Below, piece by piece: positions 1 to 9,800 of a DNA stretch of 59,441 nt. The translations under genes were made by a program, and so were the position numbers. Source of the DNA: Bacteroidota bacterium (GTDB lineage Bacteria; Bacteroidota; Bacteroidia; Sphingobacteriales; Sphingobacteriaceae); contig JABDFZ010000006.1 of assembly GCA_013286325.1 (NCBI GenBank), positions 1 to 59,441 on the forward strand, in the 5' to 3' direction. Under the pieces are notes generated by a model. The model was not told where the DNA came from and ran no database searches. It saw only the letters and a list, made by a program, of their open reading frames with translations. The first letter of the stretch is position 1. Each line of letters opens with the position of its first letter.

Positions 1-1
1 T

Positions 2-106
2 ACTGGCATGAATCTAATGGATTTGTCGACGCGCCGGCTCTCCGCCCAAGCAGGTTACAACCAGGGCAAAGCCCTTGCCGGACAACTTAAAGAATTCTGG
101 CGTTGA
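2..106 (+). CDS. C-terminal end of an unidentified protein (partial)
   Basis: An open frame enters from the left edge and stops with TGA at 104-106. The 34 visible residues read as ordinary protein, with a tail of the type KALAGQLKEFWR, and the other forward frames look poorer. A terminator-like hairpin follows about 65 bp later, which fits a gene end. The fragment is too short to name a family. Confidence 0.5.
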   Translation, partial: TGMNLMDLSTRRLSAQAGYNQGKALAGQLKEFWR

Positions 107-169
107 CCTTTCAATCCATAGCTAAGATACCAAACAAAATTGCTTGATGTGGGTGTAAGCCTTGAAAGA

Positions 170-206
170 CAAAGCCTTCTTGAAAGATTAAGAGGGCTTT
201 GTTATT
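170..206 (+). terminator. Rho-independent terminator-like hairpin
   Basis: The arm at 170-181 (CAAAGCCTTCTT) pairs with 190-201 (AAGAGGGCTTTG), with one mismatch or wobble, an 8-nt loop and a T-rich tail (TTATTTAAT). It probably ends the gene cut by the left edge. Confidence 0.6.
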
Positions 207-318
207 TAATGTTTGAATTATTATCCTCTTTTTGCAGAGCAGGAACTTAAGCATTCATGGCCTGAATTGTATAATTTATGTCCTTTGTGACAGGATTACA
301 ATGTTTTAATTTTGACTT

Positions 319-1203
319 ATGGATAGAAAGAAGATCGCTATCGTAGTGATGTCCGGTAATCTGTTGATAGATTTTGCCGGACCGGCGGACGTATTTCATC
401 ATGCAGATATGCTCCGGGGCATTTACGATATTGTATTGGTTTCACCAGGTACGAGCCCGCTGTACGCTTTTTCAGGGATTGAGATCAATTGTTTACGTTT
501 AAAGGATCTGGAAAGCAGCATAGATACGTTATTGATTGTGGGGAATGATACCGGATCAAACTACCAGGAGTTTTATGATTGGCTGGCTGTAACACATAAC
601 CATATTCGCAGGATCGGTTTTGTAGGCGTTAGCAATTCTATATTAGAAAGGTCAGGTATGAAGATCGACTTGAATTTCTTTCGTTCGAGAGACGGGCAGC
701 TATTCACCTCGGGCGGAGTGTCTTCCGGCATTGACCTTGCCTTAGCGATGGTAGAGGAAGATTGCGGGCGGGCTGTGGCAGCCGAAATAGCACGAAAGCT
801 CATCTTTTTTCACCTCAACAGGCAGGCGTACCAGGTACAGTTCGGTAGTAAGGTTGATACCTCACCCGTGGCTGCACTGTTAAAAGAGTGGCTGGAAGAA
901 CATCTGCACGAGTCTCTTGATGTTAGGCGTTTGGCAGAAAAAATGAACATGAGTCCCCGGAATTTCACACGGGTTTTTACTAAACAAACCGGAATCTCCC
1001 CTGCAAAATATATTGAAAAACTCCGGGTAGAGGCCGCCCGACTCCATATTGAAGAAAGTGATATGCCGTTTGAACAGATCGCTTTGCGATGCGGTTTAGG
1101 CGGCCTGGTATCTATGCGAAGGCTATTTTTAAGACACCTGATGGTTACGCCATCAGATTACAAAAGACTTTTAAAACTACAGAAATATGAAAATTGCAAT
1201 TAA
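319..1203 (+). CDS. GlxA-family AraC-type transcriptional regulator
   Basis: Residues 4-165 resemble a DJ-1/PfpI amidotransferase-like sensor domain and residues 185-288 an AraC-type double HTH (RRLAEKMNMSPRNFTRVF, then a second HTH near 250-285). Family members are normally about 315-330 aa; this one is 294 aa. The usual nucleophile elbow (CTGA) is replaced near residues 101-106 by FVGVSN, and the segment between the elbow and DGQLFTSGG is about 20 residues shorter than normal. The sensor is therefore probably non-catalytic. The 3' end overlaps the GAPDH start by 17 bp, so the two genes are likely co-transcribed. No ligand can be inferred. Confidence 0.85.
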   Translation: MDRKKIAIVVMSGNLLIDFAGPADVFHHADMLRGIYDIVLVSPGTSPLYAFSGIEINCLRLKDLESSIDTLLIVGNDTGSNYQEFYDWLAVTHNHIRRIGFVGVSNSILERSGMKIDLNFFRSRDGQLFTSGGVSSGIDLALAMVEEDCGRAVAAEIARKLIFFHLNRQAYQVQFGSKVDTSPVAALLKEWLEEHLHESLDVRRLAEKMNMSPRNFTRVFTKQTGISPAKYIEKLRVEAARLHIEESDMPFEQIALRCGLGGLVSMRRLFLRHLMVTPSDYKRLLKLQKYENCN

Positions 1204-2164
1204 TGGATTTGGCCGTATTGGACGCATGACGCTTCGGGCCTTACAAAATAAACAAGATATTGAAGTTGTTGCTGTCAATGACCTTACCAACCTTAGCACC
1301 TTGATCCACCTGCTGAAATACGACAGTACGCATGGACGTTTCCCCGGTACTGTCGCAGAAGAAGACGGCGCTATGCTGGTCAATGGAAAAAAAATACAGT
1401 TACTAAGCGAAAAGGATCCAAAAAATCTTCCATGGGGTGAACTGGGTATAGATGTGGTGATAGAATCTACCGGGCGCTTTACAGATAAGACTACAGCACA
1501 GGCACATATAGAGGCGGGAGCAAAAAAGGTATTGATCACAGCCCCGGCTACAGGCGGGATAAAAACCATCGTTCATGGTGTAAACAACCACCTGATCGGC
1601 AGCGACCAGATTTATTCTACAGCATCTTGTACCACAGGCAGCATCGCCCCTGTTCTATACATTCTCGACAAAGAATTCGGCGTTGAATCAGGCTATATGG
1701 CAACTGTTCATGCCTTTACGGCCGATCAGCATTTGCAGGATGGGCCACATAAAGACCTGCGCAGGGCTCGCTCTGCACCGCATTCAATCATTCCTACAAC
1801 TACGGGAGCAGCCAAAGCTATAGGCGATGTTTTGCCGGAATTAAAAGGCAAGCTTGATGGGTTCTCTTACCGTGTCCCTGTAATCGATGGATCGATCGTC
1901 GACTTGTCTATCAACTTAAAAAAGGAAGTTTCAGCTAAAGACCTTAATGCCATAATAAAGCATTATGCAGATAATTCTTTAAAGGGCATTTTGGAATATA
2001 CAGAAGAACAATTCGTTTCGGCCGATATTTTAGGTAATACCCACAGCTCTATAGTAGACGGTAACCTCACCAAATCAATTGGCAAACTGGTTAAGGTAGT
2101 CGCCTGGTACGACAATGAGGTGGGTATCTCCAACCGCATAGCCGAGCTGGTATCTGTACTTTAA
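1187..2164 (+). CDS. gap: Type I glyceraldehyde-3-phosphate dehydrogenase (divergent copy)
   Basis: NAD-dependent GAPDH converts glyceraldehyde-3-phosphate to 1,3-bisphosphoglycerate. Visible features are the Rossmann motif NGFGRIGR (6-13), Asp32 in VAVNDLT (NAD preference), the catalytic thiol Cys148 in TASCTTG, and His175 in ATVHAF. Two normally near-invariant stretches differ: SCTTNC(L)AP is SCTTGSIAP, and WYDNEWGYSNR is WYDNEVGISNR. It is slightly short at 325 aa. The divergence and the overlap with an AraC-type regulator suggest a conditionally expressed second GAPDH rather than the main glycolytic enzyme; that part is inference. A strong hairpin follows the stop. Confidence 0.9.
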   Translation: MKIAINGFGRIGRMTLRALQNKQDIEVVAVNDLTNLSTLIHLLKYDSTHGRFPGTVAEEDGAMLVNGKKIQLLSEKDPKNLPWGELGIDVVIESTGRFTDKTTAQAHIEAGAKKVLITAPATGGIKTIVHGVNNHLIGSDQIYSTASCTTGSIAPVLYILDKEFGVESGYMATVHAFTADQHLQDGPHKDLRRARSAPHSIIPTTTGAAKAIGDVLPELKGKLDGFSYRVPVIDGSIVDLSINLKKEVSAKDLNAIIKHYADNSLKGILEYTEEQFVSADILGNTHSSIVDGNLTKSIGKLVKVVAWYDNEVGISNRIAELVSVL

Positions 2165-2176
2165 ATCAGCGCACTA

Positions 2177-2220
2177 TAGACCCTTAATTTACATTCGCGA
2201 ATTAAGGGTCTATTTTATTT
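2177..2220. terminator. Bidirectional terminator between convergent genes
   Basis: A perfect 13-bp stem, TAGACCCTTAATT (2177-2189) with AATTAAGGGTCTA (2200-2212), is followed by TTTTATTT. It separates the rightward GAPDH gene from the leftward DUF6194-like gene. Confidence 0.8.
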
Positions 2221-2645
2221 TAAGCGTTTCTCATTTTTGAGGCCTGCTTCTTTTCGAACCTGCTTTTTGCAATAAAATAAGCTTCTTCTATAAAATTGAG
2301 TGTTTCTGATAAGGTATTACTTTCAGGATTGAGGACACAAATAAAGTGTTGAGCGGCATAATCCGGGTGAGGCATAAATTGATTTAGTTCAGTATAATCC
2401 CAGTCAGTTTTATTCCCTGGAAATAATTTGGTATAACTACCCTTTGATATGCCAATATTCACGCGGAACACTCCATCCCTGTTCAGATTAGAAACACTGT
2501 CGTATTCATTGTCTGATGCTGCAAAGGTCACAAATGGGAGCATTTTTTCTGTATCATAAAGGAAGAAACTGTAACCGAAATTCTCAACCTTCGTTACGTT
2601 CGGTAGCTTCTCGTTAATGTATTGTTCAATGATTTGACGTGACAT
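2220..2645 (-). CDS. DUF6194-like protein of unknown function
   Basis: A 141-aa cytosolic protein without signal peptide or membrane segment. It shows the pattern I associate with DUF6194: VFRVNIGISKGSYTKLF in the middle, then a DYTELNQFMPHPDYA stretch followed by HFICVLNPES. The fold is probably like the YjbR/MmcQ group, and no biochemical role is known to me. It is transcribed divergently from an HxlR regulator 93 bp away, the usual arrangement for an HxlR target gene. ATG at 2645 is the only plausible start. Confidence 0.6.
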   Translation of the reverse strand: MSRQIIEQYINEKLPNVTKVENFGYSFFLYDTEKMLPFVTFAASDNEYDSVSNLNRDGVFRVNIGISKGSYTKLFPGNKTDWDYTELNQFMPHPDYAAQHFICVLNPESNTLSETLNFIEEAYFIAKSRFEKKQASKMRNA

Positions 2646-2701
2646 ATTTGATCGGTTTTATCAATTGTAAAATTCGTAACAGCACTTTACATTTGCAAGT
2701 A

Positions 2702-2725
2702 GTTACCATTTTGGCATATAGTAAC
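2702..2725. promoter_or_regulatory. Candidate operator in the HxlR/DUF6194 divergent region
   Basis: GTTAC at 2702-2706 and GTAAC at 2721-2725 form an inverted repeat with a 14-nt spacer, 14 bp upstream of the HxlR start. HxlR proteins bind such dyads in their own promoters. The half-sites are short, so this is tentative. Confidence 0.3.
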
Positions 2726-2738
2726 ATAAAGTAAAGCA

Positions 2739-3083
2739 ATGAATAGTATCAAGCCTTTAGCGAAGAAAAAAGAAGAAAAAAGTTCTGAAAAATGCCCGTT
2801 CCAAGAGGCTATGGACTTAATATCGGGGAAGTGGACAATGTCAATAATCAATAATTTGATGAGTGGAACAATGCGGTTTAAGGAACTTGAGCGAAGCGTT
2901 ACAGGCATAAATACAAGGATGTTGGTAAAAGAGCTTAAACAGCTTGAGTCAGGAAAAATAATTAAAAGGAAGGCCTTCGCAACAGTACCCCCAACGGTAG
3001 AATATTCACTTACCGAAAAAGGAACGTCGTTGAAACCGGTACTTATGGAAATACAAGCCTGGGCAATAAAGCAATTTAATTGA
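2739..3083 (+). CDS. HxlR-family winged-helix transcriptional regulator
   Basis: A 114-aa HxlR protein. The signature CPFQEAMDLISGKWTMSII near residues 19-38 includes the N-terminal Cys that some family members use as a redox or electrophile sensor. RFKELERSVTGINTRML is the recognition helix region and VEYSLTEKG the wing. Family members act as dimers on nearby promoters. The gene is divergent from the DUF6194-like gene, which is its most likely target. Confidence 0.9.
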   Translation: MNSIKPLAKKKEEKSSEKCPFQEAMDLISGKWTMSIINNLMSGTMRFKELERSVTGINTRMLVKELKQLESGKIIKRKAFATVPPTVEYSLTEKGTSLKPVLMEIQAWAIKQFN

Positions 3084-3169
3084 CATTCAAAAACGTTTCG
3101 GGCATCTGGTGTCTGGATTGAATTACTATTTTAATATATTTATATATTTGAAAAACCAAATCTTTGAAA

Positions 3170-3532
3170 ATGAAAAAAATATTCCCACTATTATTTGTGG
3201 TATTGCTGGTATCATGCAAAAAATCAGATCCATTTCCCGAAAAGGCTTATAATACTAAGTTTCAGTTAAATCTCACTTCGCCAAACGATTTAGCTTATGA
3301 GGTTATTTTAAATGGGAACGTTGATGGGTCTGGAGGTAGCATTAAGTCAGCTTATTACTATTATACCCCCGGGAAAGGTGATGTTTTTAAAGTTTCATTG
3401 ATTTATAAAGATACCGTAACTGTAAAAGCCAATTACGGCGATGAAGTCATTAGCACAGCAACAGCTTTTAGTCAGGCGAAGCCTTACGGATATGATGAAA
3501 AACAAATTGAGTTTACTTATACTGTTAAATAA
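3170..3532 (+). CDS. Small putative lipoprotein of unknown function
   Basis: 120 aa. The N-terminus MKKIFPLLFVVLLVSCKK has a lipobox with Cys about 16, so the protein is predicted to be lipid-anchored. The rest is rich in Tyr, Thr and Val with alternating patterns such as YYYYTPGKGDVFKVSLIY, suggesting a small beta-sandwich. A TTG lies two codons upstream, but the ATG at 3170 gives a proper signal peptide. I recognise no family. It stands alone, with no close partner on either side. Confidence 0.65.
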   Translation: MKKIFPLLFVVLLVSCKKSDPFPEKAYNTKFQLNLTSPNDLAYEVILNGNVDGSGGSIKSAYYYYTPGKGDVFKVSLIYKDTVTVKANYGDEVISTATAFSQAKPYGYDEKQIEFTYTVK

Positions 3533-3645
3533 ATAGCTTGCAATATTATTTTGCTTATTATTTTTATGTTACCTGATTTTTCTTGATTTAAAACATTCGA
3601 TTACACCGATTAAATTTAGGTCGCTTTTGTAGATGTACCTTTATA

Positions 3646-4356
3646 TTAAATTTTATCCCATCTGTCTGCAATTTCAGCACAACAAGCGTAAAGTGAGCCT
3701 AATCTTCGTTTATCTCTTTTAGGTGCAGTGAATATTTTATTTGCAAATACATCTATTACAATGCAATTTTGAGGTTCAAAATCCATTTTTCTTATCTCTC
3801 TAAAATACATTCTTCCTAAAGAAGCAATGCCTTCAGCTATTGATTCAGTTAAGGATTTTGATTTACAAAAACATAGCTTAACAAAGCCAACCGTAGTTGT
3901 ACCCCCATCAATGCTTAACATTACTTCTGGACGAATACTTACACTTACTTTATTAATAATTATTTTTCTGCCCTTAATGTTTACGGTATTATTCAAGATA
4001 TAATCCTTGAATATGGATTGTAATTTTTTATCCATTTTATAAAACTGTTCTAAAGCTTCTGCACATAAAAGTGTATTTTCAGCTTTTTTCCCTGAAAGAG
4101 TTTTACTTTTACTTCTTAAATCTTTGGAATAATCTTTAAGAATATCTAGGTATTCAAGTGAGTATTCTAAACATTCACTAATAAGGTCTTCGGCTTGATT
4201 ATATCGACTTGAAATCGATATAATTCGAGGGTCTTTAATTTTACAGGCTTTTAAAATGCTTTTTCTACCAAGGGCAGACGAGTCATCGTACTCACAAAGC
4301 ATTTTGGCCGAAATCTTCGGCTCCTTAACAATAGTAAAGGAAATAGTTTTCAACAT
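3646..4356 (-). CDS. Orphan hypothetical protein, AT-rich, possibly acquired
   Basis: 236 aa, no signal peptide. The N-terminal half is helical (EDLISECLEYSLEYLDILKDYS) and the C-terminal half looks like an alpha/beta domain with PEVMLSIDGGTTTVGFVKL and NCIVIDVFANKIF. I do not recognise the family. The shape faintly recalls restriction-endonuclease-like cores (Asp then a VKL strand), but no full catalytic set is visible. By eye the gene and its flanks are richer in A+T than the neighbours. A Shine-Dalgarno-like GGGAG lies about 8 nt before the ATG, uncommon in this phylum, and an inverted repeat sits just upstream. Together these suggest acquisition by transfer. Confidence 0.6.
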   Translation of the reverse strand: MLKTISFTIVKEPKISAKMLCEYDDSSALGRKSILKACKIKDPRIISISSRYNQAEDLISECLEYSLEYLDILKDYSKDLRSKSKTLSGKKAENTLLCAEALEQFYKMDKKLQSIFKDYILNNTVNIKGRKIIINKVSVSIRPEVMLSIDGGTTTVGFVKLCFCKSKSLTESIAEGIASLGRMYFREIRKMDFEPQNCIVIDVFANKIFTAPKRDKRRLGSLYACCAEIADRWDKI

Positions 4357-4372
4357 TTTTTTGTCTCCCTAT

Positions 4373-4399
4373 CCAATCATATAAAATGTTATATATTGG
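4373..4399. repeat. Inverted repeat upstream of the orphan gene
   Basis: CCAATCATATAA (4373-4384) faces TTATATATTGG (4389-4399), an 11-12 bp imperfect dyad with one extra base. It lies 17 bp upstream of the ATG at 4356 and could be an operator. Confidence 0.35.
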
Positions 4400-4897
4400 A
4401 AATCTTTAAGTTAAATAGTAAAATTTTAATCTTAAAGCTTAGGGATGAGTATTCAACAATGCATAGTGAATAACTTTATTTGCCAGATCGGCTCATTTTT
4501 TCAAATTTGCATTAACAATAATACGGGTTAGTCCCAAAAACTTTAAGTCTAAGCTCTAACTCATTGGTCATCAGTGGTAACGACATTGATGACTTTCTTA
4601 ATTAGTGCGGGTAACTAAGGTACGATGATGATAATTCCTGTTCAATCATTATTTATTAACATAAACTTTTAATTTTCCAAAAACAGCCTAAAATCAATCT
4701 ATTCACTTATTTTGAAGCATTTATAATGTTAATAAAATAATTAGGAAAATAATATTTAATAGTTTGAATAGCCTCACAAATTTATTTTTCCAAGGTTCAA
4801 TAAAATCAGCTTTGATATTTCAAATTACCCAATTATGGAATAGTGGCAATAGTGTTGTAGATTGTTTAAAATTAGAATGCGGGGATAAAGTTTAAAT
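4400..4897. other. AT-rich gene-free stretch
   Basis: About 500 bp between the orphan gene and the SusD terminator. Both strands carry many stops and no convincing ORF, RNA gene or repeat. Confidence 0.5.
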
Positions 4898-4931
4898 AAC
4901 CAAGCCTAACACTTTCGTATCAGGCTTGGTT
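4898..4931 (-). terminator. Terminator downstream of susD
   Basis: A perfect 10-bp stem, AACCAAGCCT (4898-4907) with AGGCTTGGTT (4922-4931), has a 14-nt loop. On the minus strand it is followed by TTATTTAAACTTT. It lies 29 bp after the SusD stop. Confidence 0.7.
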
Positions 4932-4959
4932 GTTTAGAAATCATCTCTTTAACAGTATT

Positions 4960-6852
4960 TTAAAACTTTTTAACCGGTTTTGCTACCGTGATCTTATCCA
5001 GCGGCGGAATATTGGTCTCCGACCCGGAGTAGCCTTTATTCTGATTGATATGCCCATTAATGTTTAAGTCTATATCACTTTGCGGAATTGGCCACAAAAC
5101 GTGATATGGCGAAATAGTAAAATGGTTACCAGAGTTGGTTACAACATTCGGATTTTTGTAAAAATCATTTTTCTCCATAATTCTGTCATAAAAGAAGTTG
5201 CTGGTAGAAAAATTAGCCACATTATACGATTTACCGTTATAAGCTGTTATGCCCGTTTGCGCAAATATGTAAGCTATACGGGTAAGCTCGGTTTTGCGCG
5301 GTTCTTCCCAATATAGCTCTCTCTGGCGCTCATCAAGTATAGTACCGATATTAACCTTACTGGGGTCTGTCAATAGTTGCGCCTGTGCGCGGGCCCTTAC
5401 CATATTGATGTCAGCCATTGCAAGGGCATTTTGCCCTTTCCAGATGTAAGCTTCAGCACGCAGTAAATAGGTCTCGGCTAAACGGAACACATACCAGTCG
5501 GTATTGGTACCGCGTGGCGGGCTCCACCATTTATCAACAGCAATCGGTCCTGAACCAATAAACGTTTTATAATGTGGCCAGCCAAACCATGTCCTGATGG
5601 TATCTCTCGGTCCATTTAAAAATACCTGATTTACGTTGTCAGGAGTATACTGAACAAGTTTTTTGCCATACCATGCAGGGTCTGATGTTTTTATAGCAGG
5701 GCTGTTATAAACTAAGTCAGTCATGTTCATCCAGTTACCTGGCGCGTGCCTAAGGTCAGTATTATCAGTCCAGATATATTTGGTAGCATAAGGTGTTCCG
5801 CGTAAACGTCCTATACCTCTTCCATACCATAAGGTAAGCGGAAACTCTTCAGTAACCTTGTCCGAAATCCCTGGTTTATGTGCGCCGGGAGTTAAAATTG
5901 TACCGTTATGCCACATGGGTACACAATTACGCATCACCTGCGACCCGCTTGGTGTTGCACCATCAAGGGTTTCGCGGTCAAGCACTACATATAATGCTTC
6001 AGTATTCCCCGCAAGCGCTTTGTTTTCAGGACGATGTAGATCCCAGATAACATTTCTGGAAAGATCGTTTGCCACTACACCAAAACGGGTGGTCATTAAA
6101 TGATAAGGGCCGTTAATCACACTTGAAGATGCAGTTATGGCATCATCAAACAAACCCATTGCCAGGTCAACCTTGGTTAGCAAATGGTAAGCAGCCCCCT
6201 TTGATACAGTACCTTTGTCATTTGCATCGGTAAGATGTTGTACGGCGAACTCCAGGTCAGTTTTCATCTGTTTCAGGATAACCATGCGCTGTGTGGTAAA
6301 ATATGCGGTATTTACCGTTGTTTCCTCTTTAAGCACAATCGGCACATCACCAAATTCATGCACTAACCTGTAATATCGGTAAGCCCTGTGAAAATAAGCT
6401 GTAGCAAGCGTTAAATTCCGGTCTTCAGGAGTTGTCCATTTGGCGTTATCAATCCGCGAGATGATCACATTAGCATCATGGATCCCCTCCCACCAGGCAT
6501 ACCAGTAACGGCCAATCTTATTATAATCGTCGTTATCCAGTTGGGCTGTTGGTGTAATACGGGCATTTAAATCCTGCGCTGGTGTGGTTTTGTCTGTCGT
6601 TCCTTCAACCGCCGCATCAGTAAAAATAGATTCTGTCAGCATTGGCGCTGAATCTCCGAAATATTCAAAACGTACACTTAAATTGAGCGTGGCCAATGCG
6701 TTTTTAAATGCCGCAGGGGTTGTTAAAGTAACATCCGGGGTAAATTTAGAGGGTGCCGATGGTACAAGCTCACTTCTTTTTGTACATCCTCCGGCAGCAA
6801 AAACAGCAGCAACTGCCAGGCACTTGATAATATTCTTATTTATCTTTTTCAT
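4960..6852 (-). CDS. SusD/RagB-family starch-binding-like outer-membrane lipoprotein
   Basis: A 630-aa surface glycan-binding lipoprotein that partners a TonB-dependent SusC transporter. The signal peptide ends in the lipobox AAGGC (Cys23). TPR-like helices typical of SusD are visible (TLATAYFHRAYRYYRLVHEF near 150-170), and the C-terminal RagB signature WRLAET-type is seen as VFRLAETYLLRAEAYIWKGQ. It begins 21 bp downstream of SusC on the same strand, a standard susCD pair. The preferred glycan cannot be read from the sequence. No glycoside hydrolase is directly attached; the nearest is the GH29 gene about 9 kb away. Confidence 0.95.
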   Translation of the reverse strand: MKKINKNIIKCLAVAAVFAAGGCTKRSELVPSAPSKFTPDVTLTTPAAFKNALATLNLSVRFEYFGDSAPMLTESIFTDAAVEGTTDKTTPAQDLNARITPTAQLDNDDYNKIGRYWYAWWEGIHDANVIISRIDNAKWTTPEDRNLTLATAYFHRAYRYYRLVHEFGDVPIVLKEETTVNTAYFTTQRMVILKQMKTDLEFAVQHLTDANDKGTVSKGAAYHLLTKVDLAMGLFDDAITASSSVINGPYHLMTTRFGVVANDLSRNVIWDLHRPENKALAGNTEALYVVLDRETLDGATPSGSQVMRNCVPMWHNGTILTPGAHKPGISDKVTEEFPLTLWYGRGIGRLRGTPYATKYIWTDNTDLRHAPGNWMNMTDLVYNSPAIKTSDPAWYGKKLVQYTPDNVNQVFLNGPRDTIRTWFGWPHYKTFIGSGPIAVDKWWSPPRGTNTDWYVFRLAETYLLRAEAYIWKGQNALAMADINMVRARAQAQLLTDPSKVNIGTILDERQRELYWEEPRKTELTRIAYIFAQTGITAYNGKSYNVANFSTSNFFYDRIMEKNDFYKNPNVVTNSGNHFTISPYHVLWPIPQSDIDLNINGHINQNKGYSGSETNIPPLDKITVAKPVKKF

Positions 6853-6873
6853 ATTCTTTTTCTCTTGATCCTG

Positions 6874-9800
6874 TTAAAAAACTACATTAAACCCTGCAGC
6901 CAGGTACCTTGGAGTTGGCCCGGCATTTTGCGGATCCCATAAATTCCAGCTGGTAGCTACGTAGGCATCGGTAGCATTAATAAACACTTTAGCGCTCTGC
7001 ATACCCAAGCGTTTTATTAGGCCCTTATCAAAAGTGTAGCCTAACGAAACAGTTTGTAACCTTGCAAATGACGAACTGCGCCATACGTTAATGGTAGTAC
7101 CGGATGAACCCGAATTTAATCGTGCGTAATCATTTATTGGGTTATCAGGAGTCCAGTAAGGTAGTACGTATGAGTTTTGGCGGGCAAAGCCTACACTGCC
7201 CGGGTTGTTTAATGCCTGATTAAACTGCCTTAACTGCCCAATGCTTGATACGATGAGGAACGAGAAATCAAAATGCTTAAAGAAATTGATATCGTTACGT
7301 AATGACCAGTTGTACTTAGGCGTAGTTGCTCCCAGGAACTGTTTATCATCATTTGTAAATTTAAAATCGCCATTTACGTCTTGTAGCTTAAAGTCACCGG
7401 GTTTAGCGCCATATTTGGCAGCTTCGGTAGCTTCGCCAGTTTGCCATACACCAAGTATCTTATAATCCCATACGGCATTAATATCATGCCCAATAAACCA
7501 GCCATTACCAATGTCATTATTTTCAACCATAGTGGTTTTGCCGTCGGCGCCTTTAACCGGGTAAGCACCGTATAGGTGAACTATCTTATTCTGGTTAATA
7601 AAGAAGGTTCCGCTTGCATTCCAGTTAAAGTTCCTGCTTTGGATAATTTTTCCGTTCAGTGAAACTTCTAAACCCTTATTGTTTACCTGGCCTATGTTTG
7701 AATATACGCTGGAGTTATTCGATCCGCCAACAATAACACCGTTCGAGGCATTAAAGCCTTGAATTGACGATAGCTTACGTTGCACTAACATATTGGTTGT
7801 TTTACGGCTGTATGCATCAATCGAACCGCTTAAAATGTTGTTGAAAATGGCAAAATCCAAACCAATATTTGGCCCCGTGGTACGCTCCCATGTTAGCTCA
7901 GGGTTTTGCAGCGAGCTCGAATAAATGGCACTGTTATTTGTTACCACTCCTGCAGAATTAACTGTTGGATATTTAGGTGTGGTAAGTAACGCCAGAGCAA
8001 TTGACGGATCGGCAGTACCTGTCGATAGGCGGTTACCATTTACACCATAGCTCACCCGTAGTTTACCATAATTAAGCCATTTAAGGGCGTCTGTTTTCAT
8101 GAAGCTTTCATCGCTGAAAACCCATGCAAGGGCGCCCGAAGGATAAACTTCCCTTGGGTGCTCAAGACCAAACGGCGAAAACCCGTCGCGCCTAACTGTT
8201 GCTGTTACTATATACCTGCCCAGTAAGGTATAGTTTAAACGCGCCATCAGCGCATCTGCGGTATATATCCGGTCGTCACTACTTTCAATTGGCAATGTAC
8301 CTGCACCAATATTATGGTAACCTAAAACATCACTCGGGGTAAATTGGGTGTTCGATGTGCTTGTATACCAGCTCTGGTATTTTTCTTTATTAAGCAGCGC
8401 AGTAAAATCAAAATTATGGATGCCAAAAGTTTTGTTCCAGGTTATAATGTTATCCAGGTTATACCTGTACCTGTTCTCCATTGTACGCATCCCTGTGCCA
8501 CCTGCAAGCTCGTTAGGGTTTGCAACAGGCCTGAAGAAGAAGTTACGGTAAGCCTCAATTGATGGCGAGAAATTCAGAGTGTATTTGATACCAAACGGCA
8601 GGTCTACCCTGGCAAAAAGCATTGAAAACAATGTATTCTGGATAGCAACATTGCTATTATACTTGTTACCTAAAAAAGGGTTTCGTTGGTTAAGCCCACT
8701 GTCATCAGTATCTATCCTGCGTAATGAACCATCAGGGTTGTAAAAACTTCCATAAGGAGATGAGTTGATGATCTGCGTCCAGTCAGCTTCAGTGGCATCT
8801 ATGCTCTGGCCGCTTAGTGGCGTACTTGCAGCGCCTTCATCCCTGCTGGCAAATTGGGCATTAAGGCCAACTGTCAAAAACTTTGCAGCCTTGCCTTCAA
8901 GGTTTACGCGAAAACGTCCGTCTGTATATTGGCCACCCTGAATAAGGTTTTGATTTTTGGTGTAATTACCAGACATATAATAGCTCATGGTTTCGCCTTT
9001 GCCTGATAAGCTAGCCGTATAATCCTGGCGCAGCCCATTACGGAAAACAAGTTTCGACCAATCGGTTACCTTACCCGCCTGGTAGTTTGCTATCTCGTTT
9101 GGAAACAGTCCTAACCGTTGCAGCCAGATAGTAGTTGGGTCACCGGTAGCGCCATTCAAAAACTGATCTAAAGTAACGCCGGCAGGTAAATTATTAGGAT
9201 TGCTGTAATAGTAATAAGGGTTATTAGTGTTTGAGCTCCTTGCACCATCGGCGCGCCAGTTTAAAAAGGCGGTTCCGGTATAGTACTTTTGGTTTTCCAA
9301 CAATTGGGCTACACCAACATTTCCGTTGAGTGTAATAACAGGAGCGCCGCTTTTGCCCTTTTTGGTGGTCACCGCCACAACACCGCCGGCAGCATTAGCG
9401 CCGTATACAGCAAGTGCACTTGGGTCGCGCAGTACATCAACCCTGTCAATATCATCAGGGTTGATATCAGCCAGTTGTCCGGGATAAATAACACCATCCA
9501 AAACAATTAATGGATTGTAGCTTCCTGAAAGAGAAGCCCTACCGCGTACAACAAGGTCTCCGGCACCACCGCCCTTAGCAGATGTATTTAATGCTACTGA
9601 AATACCCGGAATATTACCTGCAATAATATCGGTAACACTTGTAGGATTTTCATTTTGAAGCTTATCAGCCTTTATACTTGATATGGCGCCCGTAACGTCT
9701 TTAACAGCACGTGTACCGTAACCAATCACCACAACTTCATCAAGTTGTTTGTTGTTGGGAAGAAGGGCAATATTTATAACACTTTGACCCTTCACTTCTA

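Noticed and set aside
1177..1591. Minus-strand frames opposite the GAPDH gene
   Set aside because: They are shadows of a clearly conserved coding sequence.
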